Of a stretch of DNA of 9,042 bases, positions 1 through 5,980 are shown one piece after another (position 1 is the first letter of the stretch; every line of letters starts with the position of its first letter). Source of the stretch: Flavobacterium sp. Its GTDB lineage: Bacteria > Bacteroidota > Bacteroidia > Flavobacteriales > Flavobacteriaceae. The DNA is taken from the NCBI GenBank assembly GCA_005792865.1, contig SXQR01000185.1, positions 1-9,042 of the forward strand, written 5' to 3'. Made by a program: the position numbers and the translations under genes. Below the pieces are notes generated by a model. That model did no database searches. It had not been told where the DNA came from and saw nothing but the letters and a program-made list of their open reading frames with translations.

Positions 1-240
1 ATCAGTTGGGGCCTTGCCTTTTTTGAATACTGTTTCCAGGTGCCGGCCAACCGCCTCGGGTTCAGGGAAAATGGCGGCCCCTTCACGCTTTTGCAGCTTA
101 AGGTAATGCAGGAAGTGATCACATTGGTGGTTTTCGTGGTTTTCTCGCTTCTGTTTTTCAAGAACGAATCCTTCAGGTGGAACCATGCCATAGGCTTTGT
201 GTTCCTCGTCCTGGCGGTCTATTTTATATTTAAGAAATGA
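1..240 (+). CDS. DUF486 / DMT-like small membrane protein, 3' part
   Basis: The reading frame is open from base 1 to a TGA at 238-240, so the gene is cut by the left edge and only the last 79 residues are seen. The visible part begins ISWGLAFFEYCFQVPANRLG, continues with a GPFTLLQLKVMQEVITL stretch and two hydrophobic segments, and ends YFIFKK. This matches my knowledge of the DUF486 family, compact inner-membrane proteins of about 110-120 residues with four predicted helices related to the drug/metabolite transporter fold. About 35 N-terminal residues should lie outside the window. Substrate and function of the family are not established. An internal GTG at base 40 is not the start, because conserved residues continue upstream of it. 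Its stop overlaps the next gene's start (ATGA), which suggests one transcript and coupled translation. Confidence 0.85.
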   Translation: MSWGLAFFEYCFQVPANRLGFRENGGPFTLLQLKVMQEVITLVVFVVFSLLFFKNESFRWNHAIGFVFLVLAVYFIFKK

Positions 241-602
241 AAAAGAAATATCAGGTCCAGCAAAACCCGTTCATCGTTCCGACCGATGACGGCAAATTGA
301 TCGAGGAGCATTTTGGCGGATCGACCGGCCATCCGGAGATTTCCATTGCGCACATGGTGGCGCCACCGCACTGGCAGGAACCGCACCAAACCCCCGAATT
401 TGACGAATTCACCCTCATTGTCAAGGGGCGCAAGCAATTTGAGGTCGATGGTGACACGGTGGAACTGTCGGCCGGGCAGTCCATCAGGATTGCGCGCGGG
501 GCCCGGGTGCGCTACTGGAACCCATTTGACGAACCCTGCGAATACATCGCCATTTGCACGCCTGCCTTTTCAATAGAAAAAGTTAACAGGGAGCCCGCCT
601 GA
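237..602 (+). CDS. Small single-domain cupin protein
   Basis: This 121-residue protein has one cupin beta-barrel. The core runs from about residue 36 (ISIAHMVAPPHW) through PEFDEFTLIVKG (53-64) to a second half with VDGDTVELSAGQSIRI (70-85). Candidate metal ligands are His45, His50 and the acidic residues around Glu54-Glu57, but they do not form the canonical HxH(X)3-4E spacing, so metal binding is uncertain. No signal peptide or membrane segment is visible, so it is probably cytosolic. The start at 237 overlaps the stop of the DUF486 gene by four bases. It resembles a group of short cupins common in Bacteroidota for which I know no assigned function. It is too short, and lacks the N-terminal part, to be the cupin enzyme 3-hydroxyanthranilate dioxygenase, despite the nearby kynurenine genes. 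Confidence 0.85.
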   Translation: MKKKYQVQQNPFIVPTDDGKLIEEHFGGSTGHPEISIAHMVAPPHWQEPHQTPEFDEFTLIVKGRKQFEVDGDTVELSAGQSIRIARGARVRYWNPFDEPCEYIAICTPAFSIEKVNREPA

Positions 603-637
603 CCTTAATTTTTGGTAACTTTAAACAAAGTCCAAAA

Positions 638-1903
638 ATGGAAGCCAGAAAGAGAATCGTCATTATTGGCGCGGGTTTTGGCGGGCTTCGGCTCGCGCAG
701 GAACTCAATCATTCGCGGTACGAGGTCTTTTTGATCGACAAGAACAACTACCACCAATTCCAACCCCTATTGTACCAGGTCGCCACGGCGCGCCTCGAGC
801 CCGGAAGCATCTCCTTTCCGCTGAGGAAGATTTTCCAGCATTCAAAAAATGTCCGGATCAGGATCGCCGAGGTGCAGGGCGTCGACTATGCGCATAAGAA
901 AGTCGTCACCTCCATTGGCGACTATGCATTTGATTATCTGGTACTGGCACAGGGATGTTCAACAAATTACTTCGGGAACGAAAATCTGGAGCGATGCGCC
1001 TTTCCAATGAAATCGGTACCCGAAGCCATCCAATTGCGAAACCGCATCCTCCAGACATTCGAGGATGCCGTGGTCACAAAACCGGAGGACATGCAGTTCC
1101 TGCTCAATTTCGTGATCGTGGGCGGCGGCCCCACCGGCGTCGAACTCGCGGGCGCCCTGGCCGAAATGAAGACCAATATCCTTCCCAAGGACTATCCCGA
1201 CAAGGATTTCTCAAAACTGGCGGTTTACCTGTTGGAAGGCTCGCCAAACGTCCTTAATGCGATGAGCGACGAGTCCAAAAAAGCCAGCCGCCGCTACCTC
1301 GAAGACATGGGCGTCAAGGTGCTTACCGAAACGATCGTGGAAAATTACGATGGTCGGAACGTACATTTAAAAGGAGGTTCCAGCATCGAGGCGAAAAACG
1401 TGATCTGGGCCGCGGGGATCATCGGAAACTTATTTGAAGGAATACCCAAGGAATCCATTACGCGCGGCAATCGGCTCATTACCGACCGTTTCCATGAAGT
1501 CACAGGCATGGCGGGCGTTTTTGCCATCGGTGACATTGCCTGGATGCCGACACCAAAATACGAGGGCGGACACCCGCAGGTGGCGAGCGTGGCAATTGCC
1601 CATGCCAAATCGCTGGCGGTGCATTTCAAGGACCGCATCAGTGGCAAAAAATCGGAACCTTTTGAGTACCACGACAAGGGATCCATGGCGACGATTGGAA
1701 AACGCAAAGCCGTGGTGGACTTGCCAAAGTGGAGTTTTCAGGGAAGATTCGCGTGGATACTTTGGATGTTTGTCCACCTGATGCTGCTCCTGAGCATCAA
1801 GAACAAAATTTTGGTTTTTATCACGTGGGCGTACAGTTATTTCAGCAACGATTCCACGCTGAGGGTCCTCATCAAGCCCGTGCGAAAGACTGTCAACAAT
1901 TAG
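638..1903 (+). CDS. ndh: Type II NADH dehydrogenase (NAD(P)/FAD-dependent oxidoreductase)
   Basis: NDH-2 enzymes are single-subunit, non-proton-pumping membrane-surface flavoproteins that pass electrons from NADH to quinone. This 421-residue protein has the family layout. An N-terminal FAD Rossmann motif IIGAGFGG spans 9-16 with Asp34 at the end of strand 2. NYHQFQPLLYQVAT spans 37-50. A second nucleotide motif, VGGGPTGVELAG, spans 161-172, with Glu200 after its second strand, fitting NADH rather than NADPH. AIGDIA spans 296-301, and KGSMATIGKRKAVVDL spans 347-362. The C-terminus (370-405) is hydrophobic and amphipathic and ends in basic residues, as expected for membrane docking. Unusually, the conserved AQxAxQ quinone-site motif reads ASVAIA (316-321). 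The ATG at 638 lies 35 nt after the cupin stop, so co-transcription is plausible. The 3' end overlaps the convergent kmo stop. Without a match at the quinone site, an NDH-2-like oxidoreductase with a different acceptor remains possible. Confidence 0.88.
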   Translation: MEARKRIVIIGAGFGGLRLAQELNHSRYEVFLIDKNNYHQFQPLLYQVATARLEPGSISFPLRKIFQHSKNVRIRIAEVQGVDYAHKKVVTSIGDYAFDYLVLAQGCSTNYFGNENLERCAFPMKSVPEAIQLRNRILQTFEDAVVTKPEDMQFLLNFVIVGGGPTGVELAGALAEMKTNILPKDYPDKDFSKLAVYLLEGSPNVLNAMSDESKKASRRYLEDMGVKVLTETIVENYDGRNVHLKGGSSIEAKNVIWAAGIIGNLFEGIPKESITRGNRLITDRFHEVTGMAGVFAIGDIAWMPTPKYEGGHPQVASVAIAHAKSLAVHFKDRISGKKSEPFEYHDKGSMATIGKRKAVVDLPKWSFQGRFAWILWMFVHLMLLLSIKNKILVFITWAYSYFSNDSTLRVLIKPVRKTVNN

Positions 1904-3237
1904 CGCATCATGCCGAGCATCTTTTGCTCAACTTCCGCACTGTCCCATTTGTTTTCTATGTTCGGGATTTTCATGACCTCATCCATGATCGCTTTCTGCT
2001 TTTTGCCGATTTCCAGTGCCTCCGAATACGGACGGTGGCTAAAGGTCACGCGGCTGTAGAGCGGTAGCCAAAGGTCGGGATGCAGTTCCGAGAAGTGTTT
2101 CTCAATCTTTTTCTGGAGGAGAAAATGCGGGTCTGCCGTCTTGGTGCTCATCTCCATGAAATTGTTGTAAGAGAGTTCGGCGATGGCGTCCGCGTTGGGC
2201 TTGCGGCTTTCCTGGTAGGCCTGGAAGATGGCTTTCCAATCGTCGCCGAGCTGGTGCATCAATTCATCCAGGATCGTGATGTCCTCAAAACCGGCGTTCA
2301 TTCCGTGGCCATAAAAAGGGACGATCGCGTGGCATGCATCGCCAATAAGGGCGACCTTGTCCTCATAAGTCCAAGGATAACACTTCATCGTGACAAGCGT
2401 GCTGGTTGGATTCTTGAAGAAATCCTCGGTAAGCTTGGGTATCACGTCAATCGTATCGGGCAGGTTCTTCTCAAAAAACCTTTCGACCTTCGCCACATTA
2501 GTCAATTCTGCAAAAGAGTTCTCGCCTTCGAAGGGCATGAAAAGCGTGCAGGTGAAACTGCCGTCGAGGTTGGGCAGCGCGATGAGCATGTAGTGCCCGC
2601 GCGGCCAAATGTGCAACGAGTGCTTGTCCAGTTTGTGCGTCCCGTCCGGATTGGCCGGGATGTTGAGTTCCTTATAACCCGTCTGCAGGAATTCCTGCGA
2701 ATAATCAAACATGCTTTGCCGCTGCATGCGGTGCCGCACCCTCGAAAATGCGCCGTCTGCCCCAAATACGATATCGTGCCTGACGTCGGTCCATTCGCCG
2801 CGTTCGGTTTCGCCCATGTGCAGGATGGCTTCGGAAAGGGTCACGTCCCAGACCTTCTGGTTAAAGTGGAAAATGGCCCCGGCTTCTTCTGCGAGATCGA
2901 TCATCCGCCGGTTGAGAACGCCGCGCGACAGCGAGTAAATGCTCTCGCCCTCCTGCCCGTAATGCTGGAAATTGATTTCGTCGCCGATGTGGATCGCGCG
3001 CTTGTCCATCGGGATCGCAATCTCCCTGATCCGGTCCCCAATTCCGGCCATGTCCAGGGCTTTCCAGCCGCGGTCGGACATCGCGAGGTTGATGGATCGG
3101 CCGGAAAAAGTGATGGTGCGGATGTCCGGGCTGCGGTCATAAATGTGGACCTCATGCCCGTGCTTGCGGAGGTAAATCGCCAAAAGCGACCCCACCAGCC
3201 CCGAGCCGACGATTGCGATATTGAGGGGTTTCTGCAT
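1900..3237 (-). CDS. kmo: Kynurenine 3-monooxygenase
   Basis: This class A flavin monooxygenase uses NADPH and O2 to turn L-kynurenine into 3-hydroxykynurenine in the tryptophan-to-quinolinate/NAD pathway. The 445-residue length suits bacterial forms, which lack the C-terminal membrane anchor of the mitochondrial enzyme; none is seen here. The FAD dinucleotide motif IVGSGLVGS spans 9-17. The Kmo signature SGRSINLAMSDRG spans 45-57. Substrate-carboxylate residues equivalent to Arg85 and Tyr99 of the human enzyme appear to be Arg80 and Tyr93. FGADGAFSRVR (158-168), WPRGHYMLIALPN (211-223) and the second FAD motif GDACHAIVPF (299-308) follow. The usual GQGMN reads GHGMN, with His311 in place of Gln. 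SYNNFMEM (356-363) and Tyr404 fit the rest of the substrate pocket. The start precedes the glycine motif closely, as in homologues. It lies 294 nt downstream of the arginase-family gene on the same strand. Confidence 0.95.
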   Translation of the reverse strand: MQKPLNIAIVGSGLVGSLLAIYLRKHGHEVHIYDRSPDIRTITFSGRSINLAMSDRGWKALDMAGIGDRIREIAIPMDKRAIHIGDEINFQHYGQEGESIYSLSRGVLNRRMIDLAEEAGAIFHFNQKVWDVTLSEAILHMGETERGEWTDVRHDIVFGADGAFSRVRHRMQRQSMFDYSQEFLQTGYKELNIPANPDGTHKLDKHSLHIWPRGHYMLIALPNLDGSFTCTLFMPFEGENSFAELTNVAKVERFFEKNLPDTIDVIPKLTEDFFKNPTSTLVTMKCYPWTYEDKVALIGDACHAIVPFYGHGMNAGFEDITILDELMHQLGDDWKAIFQAYQESRKPNADAIAELSYNNFMEMSTKTADPHFLLQKKIEKHFSELHPDLWLPLYSRVTFSHRPYSEALEIGKKQKAIMDEVMKIPNIENKWDSAEVEQKMLGMMR

Positions 3238-3271
3238 AATTTTCCCGGCAAAAGCGAATCTGCCAAACGTT

Positions 3272-3312
3272 AAATTAATATGAACCGCTGGCGATGGGCC
3301 GTCGATTAATTT
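3272..3312. repeat. AT-rich inverted repeat between divergent genes; possible paired -7 boxes
   Basis: AAATTAAT at 3272-3279 is an exact inverted copy of ATTAATTT at 3305-3312, separated by 25 G+C-richer bases. It sits midway between kmo and the small membrane gene. Read outward, each arm gives a box one mismatch from TAnnTTTG: TTAATTTG at 3306-3313 on + and TTAATTTA at 3278-3271 on minus. Each box ends exactly 33 nt before the start codon of the gene it faces. No convincing TTG/TTTG -33 element is present for either. It may be a pair of weak divergent promoters or an operator dyad, or chance in an AT-rich spacer. Confidence 0.35.
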
Positions 3313-3346
3313 GTAATTTCAAGAAAGCAACCTTAAAACCAATGCC

Positions 3347-3505
3347 ATGAAAGACCTGATTTGGCTGATCATCGTGATCCTGATCATCGGATGGGCCATC
3401 GGCTATTTTGCTTTTGGCGAAGCCGTCGGCAACCTGATCCACATCCTGCTGGTACTCGCCGTGATTGGTATCCTTTACCGATTGGCCACCGGCCGCCGTC
3501 CGTAA
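3347..3505 (+). CDS. Lmo0937-like 52-residue membrane protein
   Basis: An ATG at 3347 opens a 52-residue frame ending in TAA at 3503-3505. The protein starts MKDLIWLIIVILIIGWAIGY and has two hydrophobic segments, about residues 4-22 and 30-44, separated by a short AFGEAVGN turn. The tail, YRLATGRRP, is basic. This two-helix pattern with an IHILLVLAVI second helix and a terminal GRRP resembles the short Lmo0937-family membrane proteins; their function is unknown to me beyond frequent association with envelope or stress contexts. It is transcribed against the kynurenine genes on both sides and is followed four bases later by a strong hairpin terminator, which supports it as a real, independently transcribed gene. 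No Shine-Dalgarno sequence is visible. Longer open frames in this region are in other frames and lack family resemblance. Confidence 0.82.
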   Translation: MKDLIWLIIVILIIGWAIGYFAFGEAVGNLIHILLVLAVIGILYRLATGRRP

Positions 3506-3508
3506 TCC

Positions 3509-3533
3509 AAATCCCCTCAATGGGGATTTTTTT
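3509..3533 (+). terminator. Intrinsic terminator after the small membrane gene
   Basis: AAATCCCC (3509-3516) pairs perfectly with GGGGATTT (3522-3529) around a five-base TCAAT loop, and a run of T continues from 3527 to 3533. The stop codon of the convergent arginase-family gene (TAA, 3534-3532) lies inside the T tract. Read on the minus strand the hairpin is followed only by TTTGG, so it should be much weaker in that direction. Transcripts of kynU and the arginase-family gene could therefore read through toward kmo. Confidence 0.8.
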
Positions 3534-4617
3534 ATCGGCTGAACGAAATCCTTTTTCCGGTGTCAAGGCCTGCGTTTGCCGCCAGCGCCCCGCACATGTG
3601 GAAAAGCATCCGCGCACCTACATTGCCATCCCAATCGTCGTCCTCGCCCGGCGCGACCTCGACGAGATCGAACCCGATGATTTCTTTGCCGCTTTGCGAA
3701 AGCATATTGATCAGGTAGGCCGCCTGTTCAAAAGAAAATCCGCCGGGGACCGGAGTTCCCGTATTGGGACAATACCACGGGTATAGTCCATCGATGTCGA
3801 AAGAGACCAGCACTTTTTGCGGCAATTGAGAAATGATGTTCTCGCACTGTTGCTTCCAGGCCATGCCTTCAAATGCCTGTACCTTCAGGTCTGCATCGGT
3901 ATGCACGACAACGCGCGGATCCTGGGCCACATCTACCTCCTCCTTGCAGAAATCGCGAATCCCCACCTGCACGATCTTTTCAACCTGCGGCAGCTTGAGG
4001 GCATTGTGCATGATCGAGGCATGCGAATAGGTAAAGCCTTCGTAAGCGATCCGAAGGTCCATGTGCGCGTCCAGGTGCAAAATCCCGAAATGTTCGTGAC
4101 GCTGTCCCATCGCCTCGTAATAACCAAGCGGCGTTGAATGGTCGCCTCCCAAAAGGACGACTTTTTTGCCCCGGTCCAGCCAGTAGGCGGTGCGGTCGCG
4201 GACCTCATCGTGGAGTTTGCGGCACGCGGCGTTGATGGTCGCCAAATCCTGCTCCAGCACGGGAAACGATTCCACGATCTGCCCCTTTTCCAGAGCCTGG
4301 ATGATGGGCTGCGCCATTGACTTGTACTTCAGGCTGGCCGTGAGCCATTTTTGCTCGTGTTCACCCAGGTCCAAGTAAATGCCGAGCTTCCAGAGTTCGG
4401 GATAATCCTGATGGTGCAGGTCTACCTGGAACGATGCATCAAGGATCGCCTCAGGCCCTTTTGAGGCGCCGGCTCCGTAACTCACGGTAACCTCCCAGGG
4501 AACGGGAATGATGATGATCTCACTCTCGTCGGCGGTGAAAGGAAGCCCGTAGATCGACTCGTCTGCCAGACCGGGCTGCGAAGGATCGAAAGATGCTATT
4601 TTTTCCTGTTTTGTCAT
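3532..4617 (-). CDS. Arginase/agmatinase (ureohydrolase) family hydrolase in the kynurenine cluster
   Basis: This 361-residue protein belongs to the dinuclear Mn ureohydrolase fold. All six canonical metal ligands are visible: His160 in GGDHS (157-161), Asp183, His185 and Asp187 in LDAHMD (182-187), and Asp274 and Asp276 in SFDID (272-276). Glu320 in FDLVEVAP (316-323) corresponds to the Glu that contacts the guanidinium group in arginases. The usual DxDxxDP reads DIDGLYP, with Tyr279 in place of Asp, followed by CPNTGTPVPGG (283-293). Family members cleave C-N bonds of agmatine, arginine, formiminoglutamate or other guanidino compounds. The exact substrate cannot be read here. The ATG is only 2 nt after the kynU stop, so the two genes are almost certainly one operon, and kmo follows on the same strand. 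This context makes N-formylkynurenine hydrolysis a reasonable guess, but agmatinase or formimidoylglutamase-like activity is not excluded. Confidence 0.88.
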   Translation of the reverse strand: MTKQEKIASFDPSQPGLADESIYGLPFTADESEIIIIPVPWEVTVSYGAGASKGPEAILDASFQVDLHHQDYPELWKLGIYLDLGEHEQKWLTASLKYKSMAQPIIQALEKGQIVESFPVLEQDLATINAACRKLHDEVRDRTAYWLDRGKKVVLLGGDHSTPLGYYEAMGQRHEHFGILHLDAHMDLRIAYEGFTYSHASIMHNALKLPQVEKIVQVGIRDFCKEEVDVAQDPRVVVHTDADLKVQAFEGMAWKQQCENIISQLPQKVLVSFDIDGLYPWYCPNTGTPVPGGFSFEQAAYLINMLSQSGKEIIGFDLVEVAPGEDDDWDGNVGARMLFHMCGALAANAGLDTGKRISFSR

Positions 4618-4619
4618 AT

Positions 4620-5888
4620 CTAGGTGGCGGCAATCCCCTGTTTGAGGATCTGCCCAAATTCATACATATCTTCAAATGAACAATAAAACGGAACCGGTGC
4701 CAGCCTGATGACGTTGGGTTCCCGCCAATCGGTGATGACACCGTGCTTCATCAGGTAATCAAAGAGCACGCGTCCTTCACCATGCAAAAATACCGAAAGC
4801 TGGCACGCGCGGTCCGAAGGGGTAATGATCTCAAAGTTGCTGTCAACTTCCTTGTCGATCTCGCGCAGGATGAATTCCAGATAGGCCGTGATCTTATCGC
4901 GCTTTTCGATCAGCGCATCCATGCCCACCTCGTCAAACATCATGACCGATGCCAGGTAAGGCGCAAGCGAAAGTACCGGCAAGTTGCTCAATTGCCATCC
5001 GTTCGCGCCCTCTATCGCCTCGAAAAGCGGCTCCATTTTGAAACGGCGCTCCTTGTTATGGCCCCACCATCCGGCGAACCTTGGCATATCAGGATCGCGA
5101 TGGTGCACCTGGTGCACAAAATAGCCCGAGGCATTCCCCGGCCCGGAATTCATATACTTATAGCTGCACCAGGCGGCAAAATCCACATCCCAGTCGTGCA
5201 ATTGCAGCTTGATGTTTCCAGCCGCGTGCGCGAGGTCCCAACCCACAAACGCACCGGCTTTGTGGCCGGCCTCGGTGATGGCCTTGATGTCGAACACCTG
5301 GCCCGTGTAATAATTGACCCCGCCCATGAAAACCAGTGCCAATTCGTCGCCTGTGGCTTCGATGGCCGCGATGATGTCTTCCTGATGCAGGTGGTGTTCC
5401 CCGGAGCGCTTCTTGACTTCGACAATCGCCTCAAGGGGATTGAATCCGTGGAAACGGACCTGGCTCTGAAGCATGTACTGATCACTGGGAAAGGCTTTTT
5501 CCTCGCAGATGATCTTGTAACGGTGTGCGGTCGGCCTGTAGAAAGACACCATGAGCAGGTGGAGGTTGACCGTCAGGGTGTTCATGACGCCCACTTCTTC
5601 GGGCAAGGCGCCCACCACTTTGCTCAACGGGTTTGCAAAACGTTCGTGGTAGTCCCACCAGGGCTTGTCGGCATAAAAATGGCCCTCGACCCCCATGCGC
5701 GCCCAATCGTTCATGACCTCGCCCACATACTCCTGCGTCCGTTTTGGCTGAAGCCCCAGCGAGTTGCCCGTAAAATAGATCACCGGGCGGCCGTTGACCT
5801 CAGGGAAAATGAATTCGCCCTTGTATTTGGCAAGTTTGTCCGCACGGTCCATTTCGCGCGCAAAGTCCCTCGTATTTTGAAACTCCAT
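4620..5888 (-). CDS. kynU: Kynureninase
   Basis: Kynureninase is a PLP-dependent fold-type I enzyme that cleaves 3-hydroxykynurenine (or kynurenine) to 3-hydroxyanthranilate (or anthranilate) and alanine. The 422-residue length is typical. Visible landmarks are YFTGNSLGLQP (38-48), the FPSDQY loop (133-138) that helps hold the cofactor, Asp218 in GWDLAHAAGN (216-225) for the pyridine nitrogen, and the Schiff-base lysine Lys244 in CSYKYMNSGPG (241-251). FAGWWGHN (271-278) and the C-terminal RLAPVPFY (395-402) are also characteristic. The start at 5888 sits directly before the conserved N-terminal region and has no Shine-Dalgarno, as is usual in Bacteroidota. It is the first gene of a minus-strand unit with the arginase-family gene 2 nt downstream, and is divergent from the SIMPL gene across 92 nt. 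With Kmo it supplies 3-hydroxyanthranilate for quinolinate and NAD synthesis. Confidence 0.96.
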   Translation of the reverse strand: MEFQNTRDFAREMDRADKLAKYKGEFIFPEVNGRPVIYFTGNSLGLQPKRTQEYVGEVMNDWARMGVEGHFYADKPWWDYHERFANPLSKVVGALPEEVGVMNTLTVNLHLLMVSFYRPTAHRYKIICEEKAFPSDQYMLQSQVRFHGFNPLEAIVEVKKRSGEHHLHQEDIIAAIEATGDELALVFMGGVNYYTGQVFDIKAITEAGHKAGAFVGWDLAHAAGNIKLQLHDWDVDFAAWCSYKYMNSGPGNASGYFVHQVHHRDPDMPRFAGWWGHNKERRFKMEPLFEAIEGANGWQLSNLPVLSLAPYLASVMMFDEVGMDALIEKRDKITAYLEFILREIDKEVDSNFEIITPSDRACQLSVFLHGEGRVLFDYLMKHGVITDWREPNVIRLAPVPFYCSFEDMYEFGQILKQGIAAT

Positions 5889-5929
5889 GGTGAATTTTTG
5901 GTTCGTAAAAATAAGAAAATTTAAGGGGC

Positions 5930-5964
5930 TTGCGTTAAAGGAGAAACGGATATTTCTATATTTA
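5930..5964 (+). promoter_or_regulatory. Possible promoter of the SIMPL-domain gene
   Basis: TATATTTA at 5957-5964 matches seven of eight positions of the Bacteroidota -7 element TAnnTTTG and lies 16 nt before the ATG. A TTG at 5930-5932 is 24 nt upstream, slightly longer than the usual 17-23 nt spacing. The assignment is tentative. The same 92-nt spacer must also hold the kynU promoter. The best candidate I see for that on the minus strand is a TATTTTTA box close to the kynU start (about 5907-5914), without a clear -33 partner. Confidence 0.3.
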
Positions 5965-5980
5965 TAAGCAAATCACGTAA

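Noticed and set aside
237..602. Cupin as 3-hydroxyanthranilate 3,4-dioxygenase, completing the kynurenine pathway
   Set aside because: At 121 residues it is much shorter than that enzyme, lacks its N-terminal region and canonical iron-ligand spacing, and lies on the other strand in a different gene group.
2080..3273. Open frame of 397 codons on the + strand, antisense to kmo
   Set aside because: It is a complementary-strand shadow of the kmo codons in G+C-rich DNA; the product has no recognisable domain, while the minus strand encodes a full-length Kmo with all motifs.
3361..3786. 141-codon + strand frame overlapping the small membrane gene and running into the arginase-family gene
   Set aside because: It crosses the strong terminator and is antisense to a conserved gene; the 52-residue frame ending just before the terminator is the coherent product.
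4743..5924. Open frame of 393 codons on the + strand, antisense to kynU
   Set aside because: Same situation: rich in His, Arg and Val from reverse-complemented codons, no family resemblance, and kynU is unmistakable on the other strand.
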